Assembly: GCA_900552105.1 (NCBI GenBank)
Contig: URYH01000003.1
Location: 1 to 61,074, forward strand
Direction: 5' to 3'
DNA from: an uncultured Eubacteriales bacterium
GTDB taxonomy: Bacteria; Bacillota; Clostridia; Christensenellales; UBA1242
Length of the DNA: 61,074 nucleotides
This document shows, piece by piece, positions 15,362 through 23,412 of the stretch (positions are counted from its first letter, which is position 1; the number at the start of each line of letters is the position of its first letter). The notes under the pieces were generated by a model. It ran no database searches and had not been told where the DNA came from. It saw only the letters and a list, made by a program, of their open reading frames with translations. Both the position numbers and the translations under genes were made by a program.

Positions 15362-15799
15362 ATGAAGAATATAACAGAAAAGTTTGAAAGCATTGAAAAA
15401 ACCTATGAAGAGCTAAAATGTTTTGTCACATTAGATCAAATTTCACCTTTTATGCAAATTGCAACAACTGCCGCAGCCATTGTCACACAAGACAATAATG
15501 TCTATTATGGCGTGAACATCAAAGGCGATTGTGGACTTGGCTTTTGCGCTGAAAGAAATGCACTCTCAACAATGCTCACTGCCGGCGAAACAAAAGTGAA
15601 ATATGTTTTGTGCATTGATCGCTCACTTTCTCCAAGGCTTCCTTGCGGAGCGTGCCGTGAATATATGCCACAAATTAATGCCGAAAACATGGACGCCAAA
15701 ATCGTCACAAGCATCTCGCCATTCAAGTTTGTCACTCTCAAATCTCTGCTCCCAGACTGGTGGGGATATGAAAAAATTGAAAGAAAAAACAAAAAATAA
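15362..15799 (+). CDS. Cytidine deaminase-family protein
   Basis: 145 residues. The zinc-hydrolase motifs are CAERNAL (near residue 62) and PCGACREYM (near 98), as in cytidine/blasticidin-S deaminases (C/H-A-E and PCxxC). Cys at the first position and PCGACR point to the tetrameric cytidine deaminase type. It would deaminate cytidine or deoxycytidine to uridine in pyrimidine salvage. AAAGGAG lies 6 nt before ATG 15362; earlier ATGs in the frame have no such site. Confidence 0.82.
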   Translation: MKNITEKFESIEKTYEELKCFVTLDQISPFMQIATTAAAIVTQDNNVYYGVNIKGDCGLGFCAERNALSTMLTAGETKVKYVLCIDRSLSPRLPCGACREYMPQINAENMDAKIVTSISPFKFVTLKSLLPDWWGYEKIERKNKK

Positions 15800-15982
15800 T
15801 AAATTAAATTATTTTTTAGCATATTATTCTGCAAGTCTTTTGTTGATTGAGTTTCAGCCTGCTTGATTTCTATTTTTTAATCTGAATTTTTAATATTTTG
15901 TTTTAATTAATATGAATTTAAAATATTATTTTTAATTAATTTTATTTATTTTTGAATTTATTGTGACTTTTGTCGTGAGATA

Positions 15983-16013
15983 AAAAAGTTCTGCAAGTTG
16001 TGCAGAACTTTTT
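15983..16013. terminator. Bidirectional terminator next to asnS
   Basis: A 13-bp stem (15983-15995 with 16001-16013, AAAAAGTTCTGCA) serves asnS on the minus strand. The 180 bp before it (15800-15982) are very AT-rich and hold nothing I can identify. Confidence 0.85.
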
Positions 16014-16017
16014 GTTT

Positions 16018-17403
16018 TTAATATTCACAATTTTTGGGTGTTCGAGGGAACAGTTCAACATCTCGAATGTTTGCCACGCCCGTGAGATACATAATAACTC
16101 TTTCAAATCCAAGTCCAAATCCTGAGTGAACAACTCCGCCAAATCGTCTGAGGTTGAGATACCACCAATAATCTTTTTCTTTGAGACCTTTTTCAGCCAT
16201 CATTTCAAGCAAGACATCAAGTCTTTCTTCACGTTGGCTTCCTCCAACAATTTCTCCAACACCTGGAACAAGAAGGTCGCAAGCGGCAACTGTCTTTTTG
16301 TCATCATTAAGACGCATATAGAATGCTTTGAAGTCTTTTGGGAAATCTGTGAGGAATATTGGTTTTTTGTAAACAACTTCTGTGAGATATCTTTCATGCT
16401 CACTTTGAAGGTCTGTCCCCCACTCAACTTTATATTCGAATTTGTCATTGTGCTTTTTGAGAATTTCAACCGCTTCGGAATATGTCACTCTTCCAAACTC
16501 ACTGTTTTGAACATGTTTAAGTCTTTCAATGAGTGTTTTGTCAACAAACTGATTGAAGAATGCCATTTCATCTGGGCAATGTTCAAATACATACGAGATC
16601 AGATATTTAACCATCTTTTCAATGAGTTGCATATTATCTTCAAGATTGAAGAATGCCATTTCAGGCTCAATCATCCAAAACTCGCTTGCATGGCGAGCGG
16701 TGTTTGAGTTTTCAGAACGGAATGTTGGTCCAAAAGTATAGACTTTTGAAAAAGCAAGAGCCATTGCTTCGCCTTCAAGTTGTCCGGTTGGAGTCAAGAA
16801 AACATTTTTTCCAAAGAAGTCATTTTCAGGTGTCGCTTTTTCCATTTCTTTTTTGTCATAGAAATTGTGAGTTGTGACTCTGAACACATCACTTCCACCC
16901 TCACAATCAGCACCTGTGATAATTGGAGTATGAACATAAACAAATCCTTCATTTTTGAAGAATGTGTGGAGCGCATATGCAATTTCGCTTCTTATGCGGA
17001 AAACTGCATTAAACAAGTTTGTCCTTGGACGAAGATATGCTTGTTCTCTCAAAAATTCAAGAGAATGTCCTTTCTTTTGAAGAGGATAATCTGCACCTGT
17101 TGCAGAAATCACTTCAACATTTTTTGCAACGATATCAAAAGGTTGTTTGTTTTCTGGTGTGGCTTTCACTTCGCCTTCGACCATAATTGATGAACCTGCA
17201 TTAAGTTTTGCAATGGTGTCAAAACCTTCAACTTCTTTTCCAACAATAATTTGTGCCCCTTTGAAACTTGTTCCATCGTTGAGATCAACAAAAGCAAACG
17301 AGCCCATATCTCTCGCACTTCTCACCCAGCCACCAACTTTGATCGCTTTTCCTGAAAGGTCTTTTAAATCACAATAAATTTGTTTTATATCCGTCTTTTT
17401 CAT
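16018..17403 (-). CDS. asnS: Asparaginyl-tRNA synthetase
   Basis: 461 residues, class IIb. An N-terminal OB fold binds the anticodon (GGWVRSARDMGSFAFVDLNDG), and the catalytic core has motif 2 FRSENSNTARHASEFWMIEPE and motif 3 GGVVHSGFGLGFERVIMYL. HASEFWM-E distinguishes AsnRS from AspRS. An AGCGAGGAC site precedes the ATG. No T-box is visible in the 110-bp upstream region, so it is probably not tRNA-regulated by that route. Confidence 0.95.
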   Translation of the reverse strand: MKKTDIKQIYCDLKDLSGKAIKVGGWVRSARDMGSFAFVDLNDGTSFKGAQIIVGKEVEGFDTIAKLNAGSSIMVEGEVKATPENKQPFDIVAKNVEVISATGADYPLQKKGHSLEFLREQAYLRPRTNLFNAVFRIRSEIAYALHTFFKNEGFVYVHTPIITGADCEGGSDVFRVTTHNFYDKKEMEKATPENDFFGKNVFLTPTGQLEGEAMALAFSKVYTFGPTFRSENSNTARHASEFWMIEPEMAFFNLEDNMQLIEKMVKYLISYVFEHCPDEMAFFNQFVDKTLIERLKHVQNSEFGRVTYSEAVEILKKHNDKFEYKVEWGTDLQSEHERYLTEVVYKKPIFLTDFPKDFKAFYMRLNDDKKTVAACDLLVPGVGEIVGGSQREERLDVLLEMMAEKGLKEKDYWWYLNLRRFGGVVHSGFGLGFERVIMYLTGVANIRDVELFPRTPKNCEY

Positions 17404-17515
17404 AAGTCCTCGCTATAAAAGGTATTTTAATTTTAAATCCATGCGTTGTCAATCATTCGCCCCTCTTTCGCACCTTTTTTTTGCTCAAATCATAAATAAG
17501 CATATTGGAGGTGTT

Positions 17516-18022
17516 ATGGAAAACTCAATTTATCAAGTTGAAAAACCATATCCTGAACTTGTTGGTGCATCTTTTAGCCCCGAAACGATTGCAATCCTTC
17601 GAAATCTCTATGCTTCAAGGATTTCTGAATTTACTGCAATCGCTAACTACACCTATCAGGCGCGTGTTCTTGGAGAGCATAATCCTGATGTAACAAAACT
17701 TTTGGAAGGCATTTCAATGACGGAAATGCGACACTTGGAACTTTTGGGTGAAGCAATTGTTGAGTTCGGAGGTGACCCAGTTTATGCAAACTCGCGCGGA
17801 CAATTTTGGAGTGGCATATTTGTTGATCGCGACAAAAATGTGTGCAAAATCCTCAAAAACAACATACGCAGCGAAACTGGTGCAGTTGCTGAGTATTCGA
17901 TGGCAGCAACCCGTGTGAAAAACCAAAGTCTAGCAAGTTTATTGCTCCGAATCGCAGAAGATGAACAACTGCATAAAGAACTATTTGAAAAGGCACTGAC
18001 AGAACAAAACGAAAGAATTTGA
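17516..18022 (+). CDS. Ferritin-like di-iron protein
   Basis: 168 residues. A four-helix bundle with carboxylate/His iron ligands: SEFTAIANY, TEMRHLELLGE, ETGAVAEYSMAA, AEDEQLHKELFE (E, ExxH, E, ExxH). It resembles the rubrerythrin/bacterioferritin-like or Mn-catalase-like families but has no rubredoxin domain. Probably a peroxide-scavenging or iron-oxidising protein of an anaerobe. GGAGGTGTT precedes ATG 17516. A terminator follows. Confidence 0.8.
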   Translation: MENSIYQVEKPYPELVGASFSPETIAILRNLYASRISEFTAIANYTYQARVLGEHNPDVTKLLEGISMTEMRHLELLGEAIVEFGGDPVYANSRGQFWSGIFVDRDKNVCKILKNNIRSETGAVAEYSMAATRVKNQSLASLLLRIAEDEQLHKELFEKALTEQNERI

Positions 18023-18030
18023 CAAAAAAC

Positions 18031-18060
18031 ATTTGCGAAACTTATTCGCAAATATTTTTT
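18031..18060 (+). terminator. Intrinsic terminator
   Basis: ATTTGCGA (18031-18038) pairs with TCGCAAAT (18046-18053), followed by a T run. Confidence 0.75.
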
Positions 18061-18127
18061 ATTCACATAATTATTGCAAATTTTGTTTTATGTTGTTATA
18101 CTCTTTTATTATATAAAGAGGATAGAT

Positions 18128-19903
18128 ATGAAAAAACTTACAACACATGAACTAAAAAGACTTTGGCTTGAATTTTGGACAAGCAAGGGCTACAAAACAA
18201 TTCCAAGCGCATCAGTCGTTCCAGAAAATGATGCGACCGTTCTTTTCACAACTGCTGGGATGCACCCACTCGTCCCATATCTTTTGGGCGAAAAACACCC
18301 GATGGGTGACAAACTTTGCGACTATCAAGCGTGCATCAGAACAAATGACATTGACGATGTTGGCGACCCTTCACACTGCACATTCTTTGAAATGCTTGGC
18401 AATTGGACTTTGGGTGAATGCGACAAACATGAAATGATAAAAAACAGTTTTGCTTTTCTCACCGAAAAACTTGGCATCCCAAAAGACAGACTTGCTGTAT
18501 CAGTATATGCAGGCGATGAAAACGCACCTCGCGACACTGAGGCACATGATGCTTGGGTTGAAGCAGGACTTGATGACACACAAGTGTTTTATCTTCCAAA
18601 AGAAAACAACTGGTGGGCACTTGGTGGTGGCACAGGCCCTTGTGGACCAGACTCTGAAATGTTTTTCGACACAGGAAAACCAAAGTGCTGCGACACTTGC
18701 TCCCCTGCTTGCGATTGCGGAAAATATCTTGAAATTTGGAACGATGTTTTCATGCAATACTATGTCAAAGAGGCGGGTCAACCTGTTGAAAAACTTGCTC
18801 GACCAAACATTGACACTGGAATGGGTCTTGAACGCACTGTTTGTGTTCTCAACGGAGTTGAATCTGTTTATGACACAGGAATTTTCAAAGATGTCATTGA
18901 TTATCTTTCAAAATTTGCAAATGCCCCATATGTTGAAGAAAACATCAAAAAATCCTATCGTGTTATTTGCGACCACATCAGAGCATCAGTATTTATTCTT
19001 TCAAGTGGCATAAAACCTGCTCCTGTGGGACAAGGATATGTTCTTCGCCGTCTCATTCGAAGAAGTGTTAATCATGCAAGAAAAATTGCGATTGAAAAAC
19101 AACAAATTCTTGAAGTTGCAAAAATATATGTGAACGAATATCAAGAATACTATCCTGAAATCAAAGAAAAACAAGATTTAATTTTGAAAGAACTTGACGA
19201 AGAAATCGAAAAATTTTCAAAAACCATTCAACTCGGACAAAAAGAGTTTGAAAAAGTCGCATTCTATAGCAAAGACAAAACAATAAATGGGAAAACTGCT
19301 TTCCGACTTTATGACACATTTGGTTTTCCTTTGGAACTTACTATTGAAATGGCAAAAGAAATCGGTTATAATGTTGATGAAGAAGGATACCACAAAGCAT
19401 TTCTTGAACACCAAGAAAAATCAAGAACTGCTGCCGCGGGAACATTCAAAGGTGGACTCAGTGACACATCTGACAACACTGCTCGACTCCACACCGCGAC
19501 CCACCTGCTTCTTGCAGGACTTCAAACATTGTTTGACGAAAACATTGTTCAAAAAGGCTCAAACATAACTCCTGAAAGACTTCGTTTTGACTTTAATTTC
19601 CCTCGCAAAATGCTTCCAGAAGAACTCAAACAACTTGAAGATTTTGTCAATGATGCAATCAAAAAAGAAATTGATGTCACTTGCGAAGAAATGACACTTG
19701 ACCAAGCACGTGCAAGTGGAGCAAAAGGAATTTTTGCAAACAAGTATGGAGACAAAGTCAAAGTGTATACAATCGGGAATGTAAGCAAAGAAATTTGTGG
19801 TGGCCCACACGCAAACAACACTCGCGAACTCAAATCGTTCAAAATCATCAAAGAAGAAAGCAGTTCAAGCGGAGTTAGACGCATCAAGGCTGTAATCGGT
19901 TAA
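18128..19903 (+). CDS. alaS: Alanyl-tRNA synthetase, short form without C-Ala domain
   Basis: 591 residues; the usual bacterial enzyme has about 870. The catalytic domain is complete (LFTTAGMHPLVPYL, RTNDIDDVG, TFFEMLGNWTLGE, W-GGGTGPCGPDSEMFFD), as is the tRNA-recognition region. The editing domain keeps its zinc ligands (LHTATHLLLAG; CGGPHA, normally CGGTHV). The frame then ends at SSGVRRIKAVIG, exactly where the C-Ala domain would begin, so tethering of the tRNA elbow is missing. AGAGGATAG precedes ATG 18128; a TATACT -10 box lies 25-30 bp upstream. It is followed at 9 bp by the DUF4097-like gene. Short AlaRS forms are known in reduced genomes, and a second alaS elsewhere cannot be excluded. 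Confidence 0.92.
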   Translation: MKKLTTHELKRLWLEFWTSKGYKTIPSASVVPENDATVLFTTAGMHPLVPYLLGEKHPMGDKLCDYQACIRTNDIDDVGDPSHCTFFEMLGNWTLGECDKHEMIKNSFAFLTEKLGIPKDRLAVSVYAGDENAPRDTEAHDAWVEAGLDDTQVFYLPKENNWWALGGGTGPCGPDSEMFFDTGKPKCCDTCSPACDCGKYLEIWNDVFMQYYVKEAGQPVEKLARPNIDTGMGLERTVCVLNGVESVYDTGIFKDVIDYLSKFANAPYVEENIKKSYRVICDHIRASVFILSSGIKPAPVGQGYVLRRLIRRSVNHARKIAIEKQQILEVAKIYVNEYQEYYPEIKEKQDLILKELDEEIEKFSKTIQLGQKEFEKVAFYSKDKTINGKTAFRLYDTFGFPLELTIEMAKEIGYNVDEEGYHKAFLEHQEKSRTAAAGTFKGGLSDTSDNTARLHTATHLLLAGLQTLFDENIVQKGSNITPERLRFDFNFPRKMLPEELKQLEDFVNDAIKKEIDVTCEEMTLDQARASGAKGIFANKYGDKVKVYTIGNVSKEICGGPHANNTRELKSFKIIKEESSSSGVRRIKAVIG

Positions 19904-19912
19904 GGAGGTTTT

Positions 19913-21484
19913 ATGAAGAAAAAAGGAAGAAGCCTGTTGGCATACCTGTTTATTTTGGCAGGCATCGCCCTTGGCGTGTTTGTCGTATGCGTTGCAGTGC
20001 TAGTCCTTGCACCAGGTAAAGCGATTGCCGGATTTGTGTATTCAAAAGTTTCGTCCAATGAAGTTGTCTATGCTCGTTTGACTGAATCAGATTCGCAGAT
20101 TCATGGTGAAGACTACTACTCTCAACACCTTGGCGCACAAACCAAAATGCTTGGCGCTTCCGATGTCCAAAGCCTTGTCATCAACGCCGGTGCACATGAT
20201 GTTGTTGTCAGACAGATGAAGCAAGATCAAAGATTTGAAAATTTCGAACTAGTAAACGCCGTTGATAAATTTGCTTTTGTTATCTCTTCTTATTACTCCG
20301 GAATTTATAAACAATCAGCTTACCCTAATGGGGTTGATTTCAATATTATTTATAACAAAGATCAAAAAACATTAACACTCAATTTCAATACACCAAACGG
20401 CTTGAATTTCAACCGTAGTGGAAATATTATTGTTGACATTCCCGAAGCGTTTTATCATCTTTCAAGCAGCGTAAAACTTGGCACAAACATTGCTAGTTCA
20501 ACAACCGCAACACTCAAAATTGTTTCTGACAAAGGAAGTGTTAATCTTGGAGGTTGGACTGAAACTGGTTCAGAAGTCCGATCATCTTCAATGGCAAATG
20601 TTGATATAACAACAGACAGCGGCAATATTACGCTCAATGAAAACTTTTATGCTTGTGGCGAAACAATGAGTCTCAAAACAAACAAAGGAAAAATAACAAA
20701 CAAAAACACAATCAACCAAACAAACATGGTCTTGAACATTTCATCTGACCGAGGCGAAGTGAATTTTTCTGATAGTCAAGCAGATGTCATTGTCAAAGAA
20801 CTCAACATCTATTCAAGAAGAGCCGACATAAAACTCCACGACGTAAATCTTGGTTCCCCAACGAACGCAATTCAATGGACTGGGGATCGTGGAAGATGTT
20901 TTGCAAACAATGTCAACGGCTCACTTCTCGGACACGAAGATGCAAGCGCAACAAATTTCGACGTAAAATATATCAGTGGTCAGTTCTATCTTCCAAAAGG
21001 AGACACTTGCGATGTCAATATCGAGAAAATTGACGGAAAAGTAAAAATTGTTTCCAGAAACAACAATATTTCAATAAAAAATGCAAGTGCTTCAGTTGAT
21101 ATTCAAACTCAAAAAGGAAGTGTAAAACTTGAAAATTGCACAAACTCAATTGATGTGACTTCAACGCGTGCTCCGGTGACCCTCACAAATTGTTCAGGAG
21201 AAATCAGAGTAAAAACAAACAAAGGGAAAATTTCCGGTTCAATTTCAGACCTTGTCGGAACAAACAATTTTCTCAACACTGACAAATCGGTTATTGACAT
21301 CAAATTCGACCAATACATGAAGTTTAACCTTTCAGCAAGCAGTTCAAAGAGAAATGTGTCAATTAATTATGCTTCAATTTCTGACAGCAAAAATGAATTT
21401 CAAGATGTCCTAATTAATGGTGGCGACCCCGCAAAGAAAATCACACTTTCAGCAAAATATGAAATTTCAATTTCAAATAAATAG
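19913..21484 (+). CDS. DUF4097-like beta-helical surface protein
   Basis: 523 residues. An N-terminal transmembrane helix (about 8-36) anchors an extracellular region. From about residue 95 it shows repeated short strands of the type V-I-S-x-K-G-x-V-x-L and N-I-x-I-K-N-A, characteristic of DUF4097 ('toastrack') proteins often annotated as putative adhesins. The role is unknown. The ribosome site AAGGAGG overlaps the alaS stop region, so it is co-transcribed with alaS. Its product and that of the next gene are presumably made together. Confidence 0.75.
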   Translation: MKKKGRSLLAYLFILAGIALGVFVVCVAVLVLAPGKAIAGFVYSKVSSNEVVYARLTESDSQIHGEDYYSQHLGAQTKMLGASDVQSLVINAGAHDVVVRQMKQDQRFENFELVNAVDKFAFVISSYYSGIYKQSAYPNGVDFNIIYNKDQKTLTLNFNTPNGLNFNRSGNIIVDIPEAFYHLSSSVKLGTNIASSTTATLKIVSDKGSVNLGGWTETGSEVRSSSMANVDITTDSGNITLNENFYACGETMSLKTNKGKITNKNTINQTNMVLNISSDRGEVNFSDSQADVIVKELNIYSRRADIKLHDVNLGSPTNAIQWTGDRGRCFANNVNGSLLGHEDASATNFDVKYISGQFYLPKGDTCDVNIEKIDGKVKIVSRNNNISIKNASASVDIQTQKGSVKLENCTNSIDVTSTRAPVTLTNCSGEIRVKTNKGKISGSISDLVGTNNFLNTDKSVIDIKFDQYMKFNLSASSSKRNVSINYASISDSKNEFQDVLINGGDPAKKITLSAKYEISISNK

Positions 21485-21493
21485 GAGATGAAT

Positions 21494-21955
21494 ATGAAAA
21501 GAGAAATTATGTCAACAAAGCGTTATGAAGAAGTTTTGGACTTGCTCGAAAATGACGAAAATGCATTTGAAAAATTGTCAGACAGTGAAGTGATTGAGAT
21601 TTCCAGAGATGGATATGCAATGACAATTGCCGCAGCAACCAACATCAACAACTTGCAATATCTGTCAACACAATTGAAACAAGACAAAGGGTATATGTAT
21701 AATTTGATAAAAGATGTAAACCCACTCGCAATGGTCTATTGCTACAAGTCTTGGTTCAACAACAAACATTTCGTGGAAAATGTTAGAAACGTTGCACTTG
21801 AAGACGCAAAAAGATATAACAGCCATGAACTCGAGAGGTTGTATAATGACTTGATTGACCAACAAGTCATAAAGGCAAAACTGATTCCAGAAACCAAACT
21901 GGTTCAAAGAGCAACAAAAATTCATAAGGCAAAAAACAATAATATGGAAAGATAA
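21494..21955 (+). CDS. Hypothetical helical protein
   Basis: 153 residues, no family recognised, predicted cytosolic and helical. Residues 1-60 contain KRYEEVLDLLENDENAFEKL; the middle holds the Tyr-rich segment MVYCYKSWFNN. Two in-frame ATGs are possible; 21494 has AGGAG at proper spacing, 21488 has none. It is the last gene of the alaS-DUF4097 group, with a terminator directly after. Confidence 0.65.
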   Translation: MKREIMSTKRYEEVLDLLENDENAFEKLSDSEVIEISRDGYAMTIAAATNINNLQYLSTQLKQDKGYMYNLIKDVNPLAMVYCYKSWFNNKHFVENVRNVALEDAKRYNSHELERLYNDLIDQQVIKAKLIPETKLVQRATKIHKAKNNNMER

Positions 21956-21965
21956 TAATCAACAA

Positions 21966-21997
21966 AAAAACAACTCAATTCGAGTTGTTTTTATTTT
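21966..21997. terminator. Bidirectional terminator between alaS group and glyS
   Basis: AAAAACAACTC (21966-21976) pairs with GAGTTGTTTTT (21982-21992). Confidence 0.85.
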
Positions 21998-22006
21998 TAT
22001 TAAACA

Positions 22007-23404
22007 TTAAATTTTAATTTTGTTTGCAATGTAGTTTTCGAGGTCGCAAATTTTGATTCTTTCTTGCTCCATTGTGTCACGGTCTCTCACGGTCACCGCT
22101 CCATCTTCCAAAGTGTCAAAGTCAATCGTCACGCACATTGGAGTTCCAATTTCGTCTTGACGGCGATATCTTTTTCCAATTGAGCCCGCTTCGTCATAGG
22201 TGCATGAAAACTTTTTGATAAGTGTTGAATAAATTTCGTCTGCTTTTTCTGAAAGTTTTTTGGATAGTGGCAAAATTGCAACTTTGTATGGTGCAAGGTG
22301 TGGTGCAAGTTTGAGAACAACACGGGTGTCGCCTTCGCCCACAACTTCTTCGTGATATGCATTGCACATTGTCGCGAGAAACATTCTGTCAACGCCAAGA
22401 GACGGTTCAACAACATAAGGCACATATTTTTGATTTGTGACAGGGTCAAGATACATGAGTTCTTCTTTTGCTTCTTTTGCGTGTTGATTGAGATCATAAT
22501 CTGTTCTGTCCGCAACGCCCCAAAGTTCGCCCCAACCAAATGGGAACAAGAACTCAAAATCTGTTGTTGCTTTTGAATAGAAGCAAAGTTCTTCTGGCGA
22601 GTGGTCACGAAGTCTCAAATTACTTTCATCAATTCCTGCGTCAAGAAGCCATTGTTTGCAAAAGCTTCTCCAATAATCAAACCATTCAAGGTCAGTTCCT
22701 GGTTCGCAGAAAAATTCAAGTTCCATTTGTTCAAATTCACGCATTCTGAAAATGAAATTACCCGGTGTGATTTCGTTTCTGAATGATTTTCCGATTTGTC
22801 CAACTCCCATTGGCATTTTGCTTCTTGTTGTTCTCAAAATGTTTTTGAAATTAACAAATATGCCTTGTGCGGTTTCTGGACGAAGATAAATTGTGTTTGT
22901 GCTTTCTTCTGTCACGCCCATAAACGTTTTGAACATGAGATTAAATTTTCTGATTGGTGTAAAATCACTTTTACCGCAGTGTGGGCATTTGATGTGATTA
23001 TCAGCAATAAACTTTTCCATTTTTGCGTTATCTGTTTCCCAGCCCGCAATATCAATGTCGAGTTTGTTGTCTGCAACATAATCTTCAATCAACTTGTCCG
23101 CACGATATCTTGTTTTGCAAGATTTGCAGTCCATCAAAGGATCAGAAAAGCCACCAAGATGACCTGACGCTTTCCAGACTCTTGGATTCATAAGAATTGC
23201 GCTATCAAGTCCAACATTATATTTGTTTTCTGTGACAAATCTTTGCCACCAAAATTTTTTTATGTTGTTTTTTAGTTCCACACCCAAAGGACCATAGTCC
23301 CATGAGTTTGCGAGTCCATCATATATTTCACTCCCCGCATAAATAAAGCCTCTGCCTTTGCAAAGTGCAATAAGTTTGTCCATTGTCAAATATTCTTTTT
23401 CCAT
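22007..23404 (-). CDS. glyS: Glycyl-tRNA synthetase, homodimeric type
   Basis: 465 residues, class IIa, the dimeric (eukaryote/archaeon-like) type found in many Gram-positives. It shows GFIYAGSEIYDGLANSWDYGPLG at the N-terminus, RPETAQGIFVNF, GQIGKSFRNEITPGNFIFR (motif 2), EPSLGVDRMFLA (motif 3), and an anticodon-binding C-terminal domain. An AGGAGAAAAT site precedes the ATG. The downstream ABC-F gene lies 9 bp upstream on the same strand and is likely co-transcribed. No T-box was seen. Confidence 0.95.
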   Translation of the reverse strand: MEKEYLTMDKLIALCKGRGFIYAGSEIYDGLANSWDYGPLGVELKNNIKKFWWQRFVTENKYNVGLDSAILMNPRVWKASGHLGGFSDPLMDCKSCKTRYRADKLIEDYVADNKLDIDIAGWETDNAKMEKFIADNHIKCPHCGKSDFTPIRKFNLMFKTFMGVTEESTNTIYLRPETAQGIFVNFKNILRTTRSKMPMGVGQIGKSFRNEITPGNFIFRMREFEQMELEFFCEPGTDLEWFDYWRSFCKQWLLDAGIDESNLRLRDHSPEELCFYSKATTDFEFLFPFGWGELWGVADRTDYDLNQHAKEAKEELMYLDPVTNQKYVPYVVEPSLGVDRMFLATMCNAYHEEVVGEGDTRVVLKLAPHLAPYKVAILPLSKKLSEKADEIYSTLIKKFSCTYDEAGSIGKRYRRQDEIGTPMCVTIDFDTLEDGAVTVRDRDTMEQERIKICDLENYIANKIKI

Positions 23405-23412
23405 ATTTTCTC

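Noticed and set aside
15800..15982. Possible small RNA or gene in the AT-rich gap before the asnS terminator
   Set aside because: No promoter, hairpin or frame stands out; composition alone explains the pattern.
17404..23412. T-box riboswitches before alaS, asnS or glyS
   Set aside because: Upstream regions are short and no specifier loop or T-box core sequence could be seen; the metG leader (44139-44220) was also negative.
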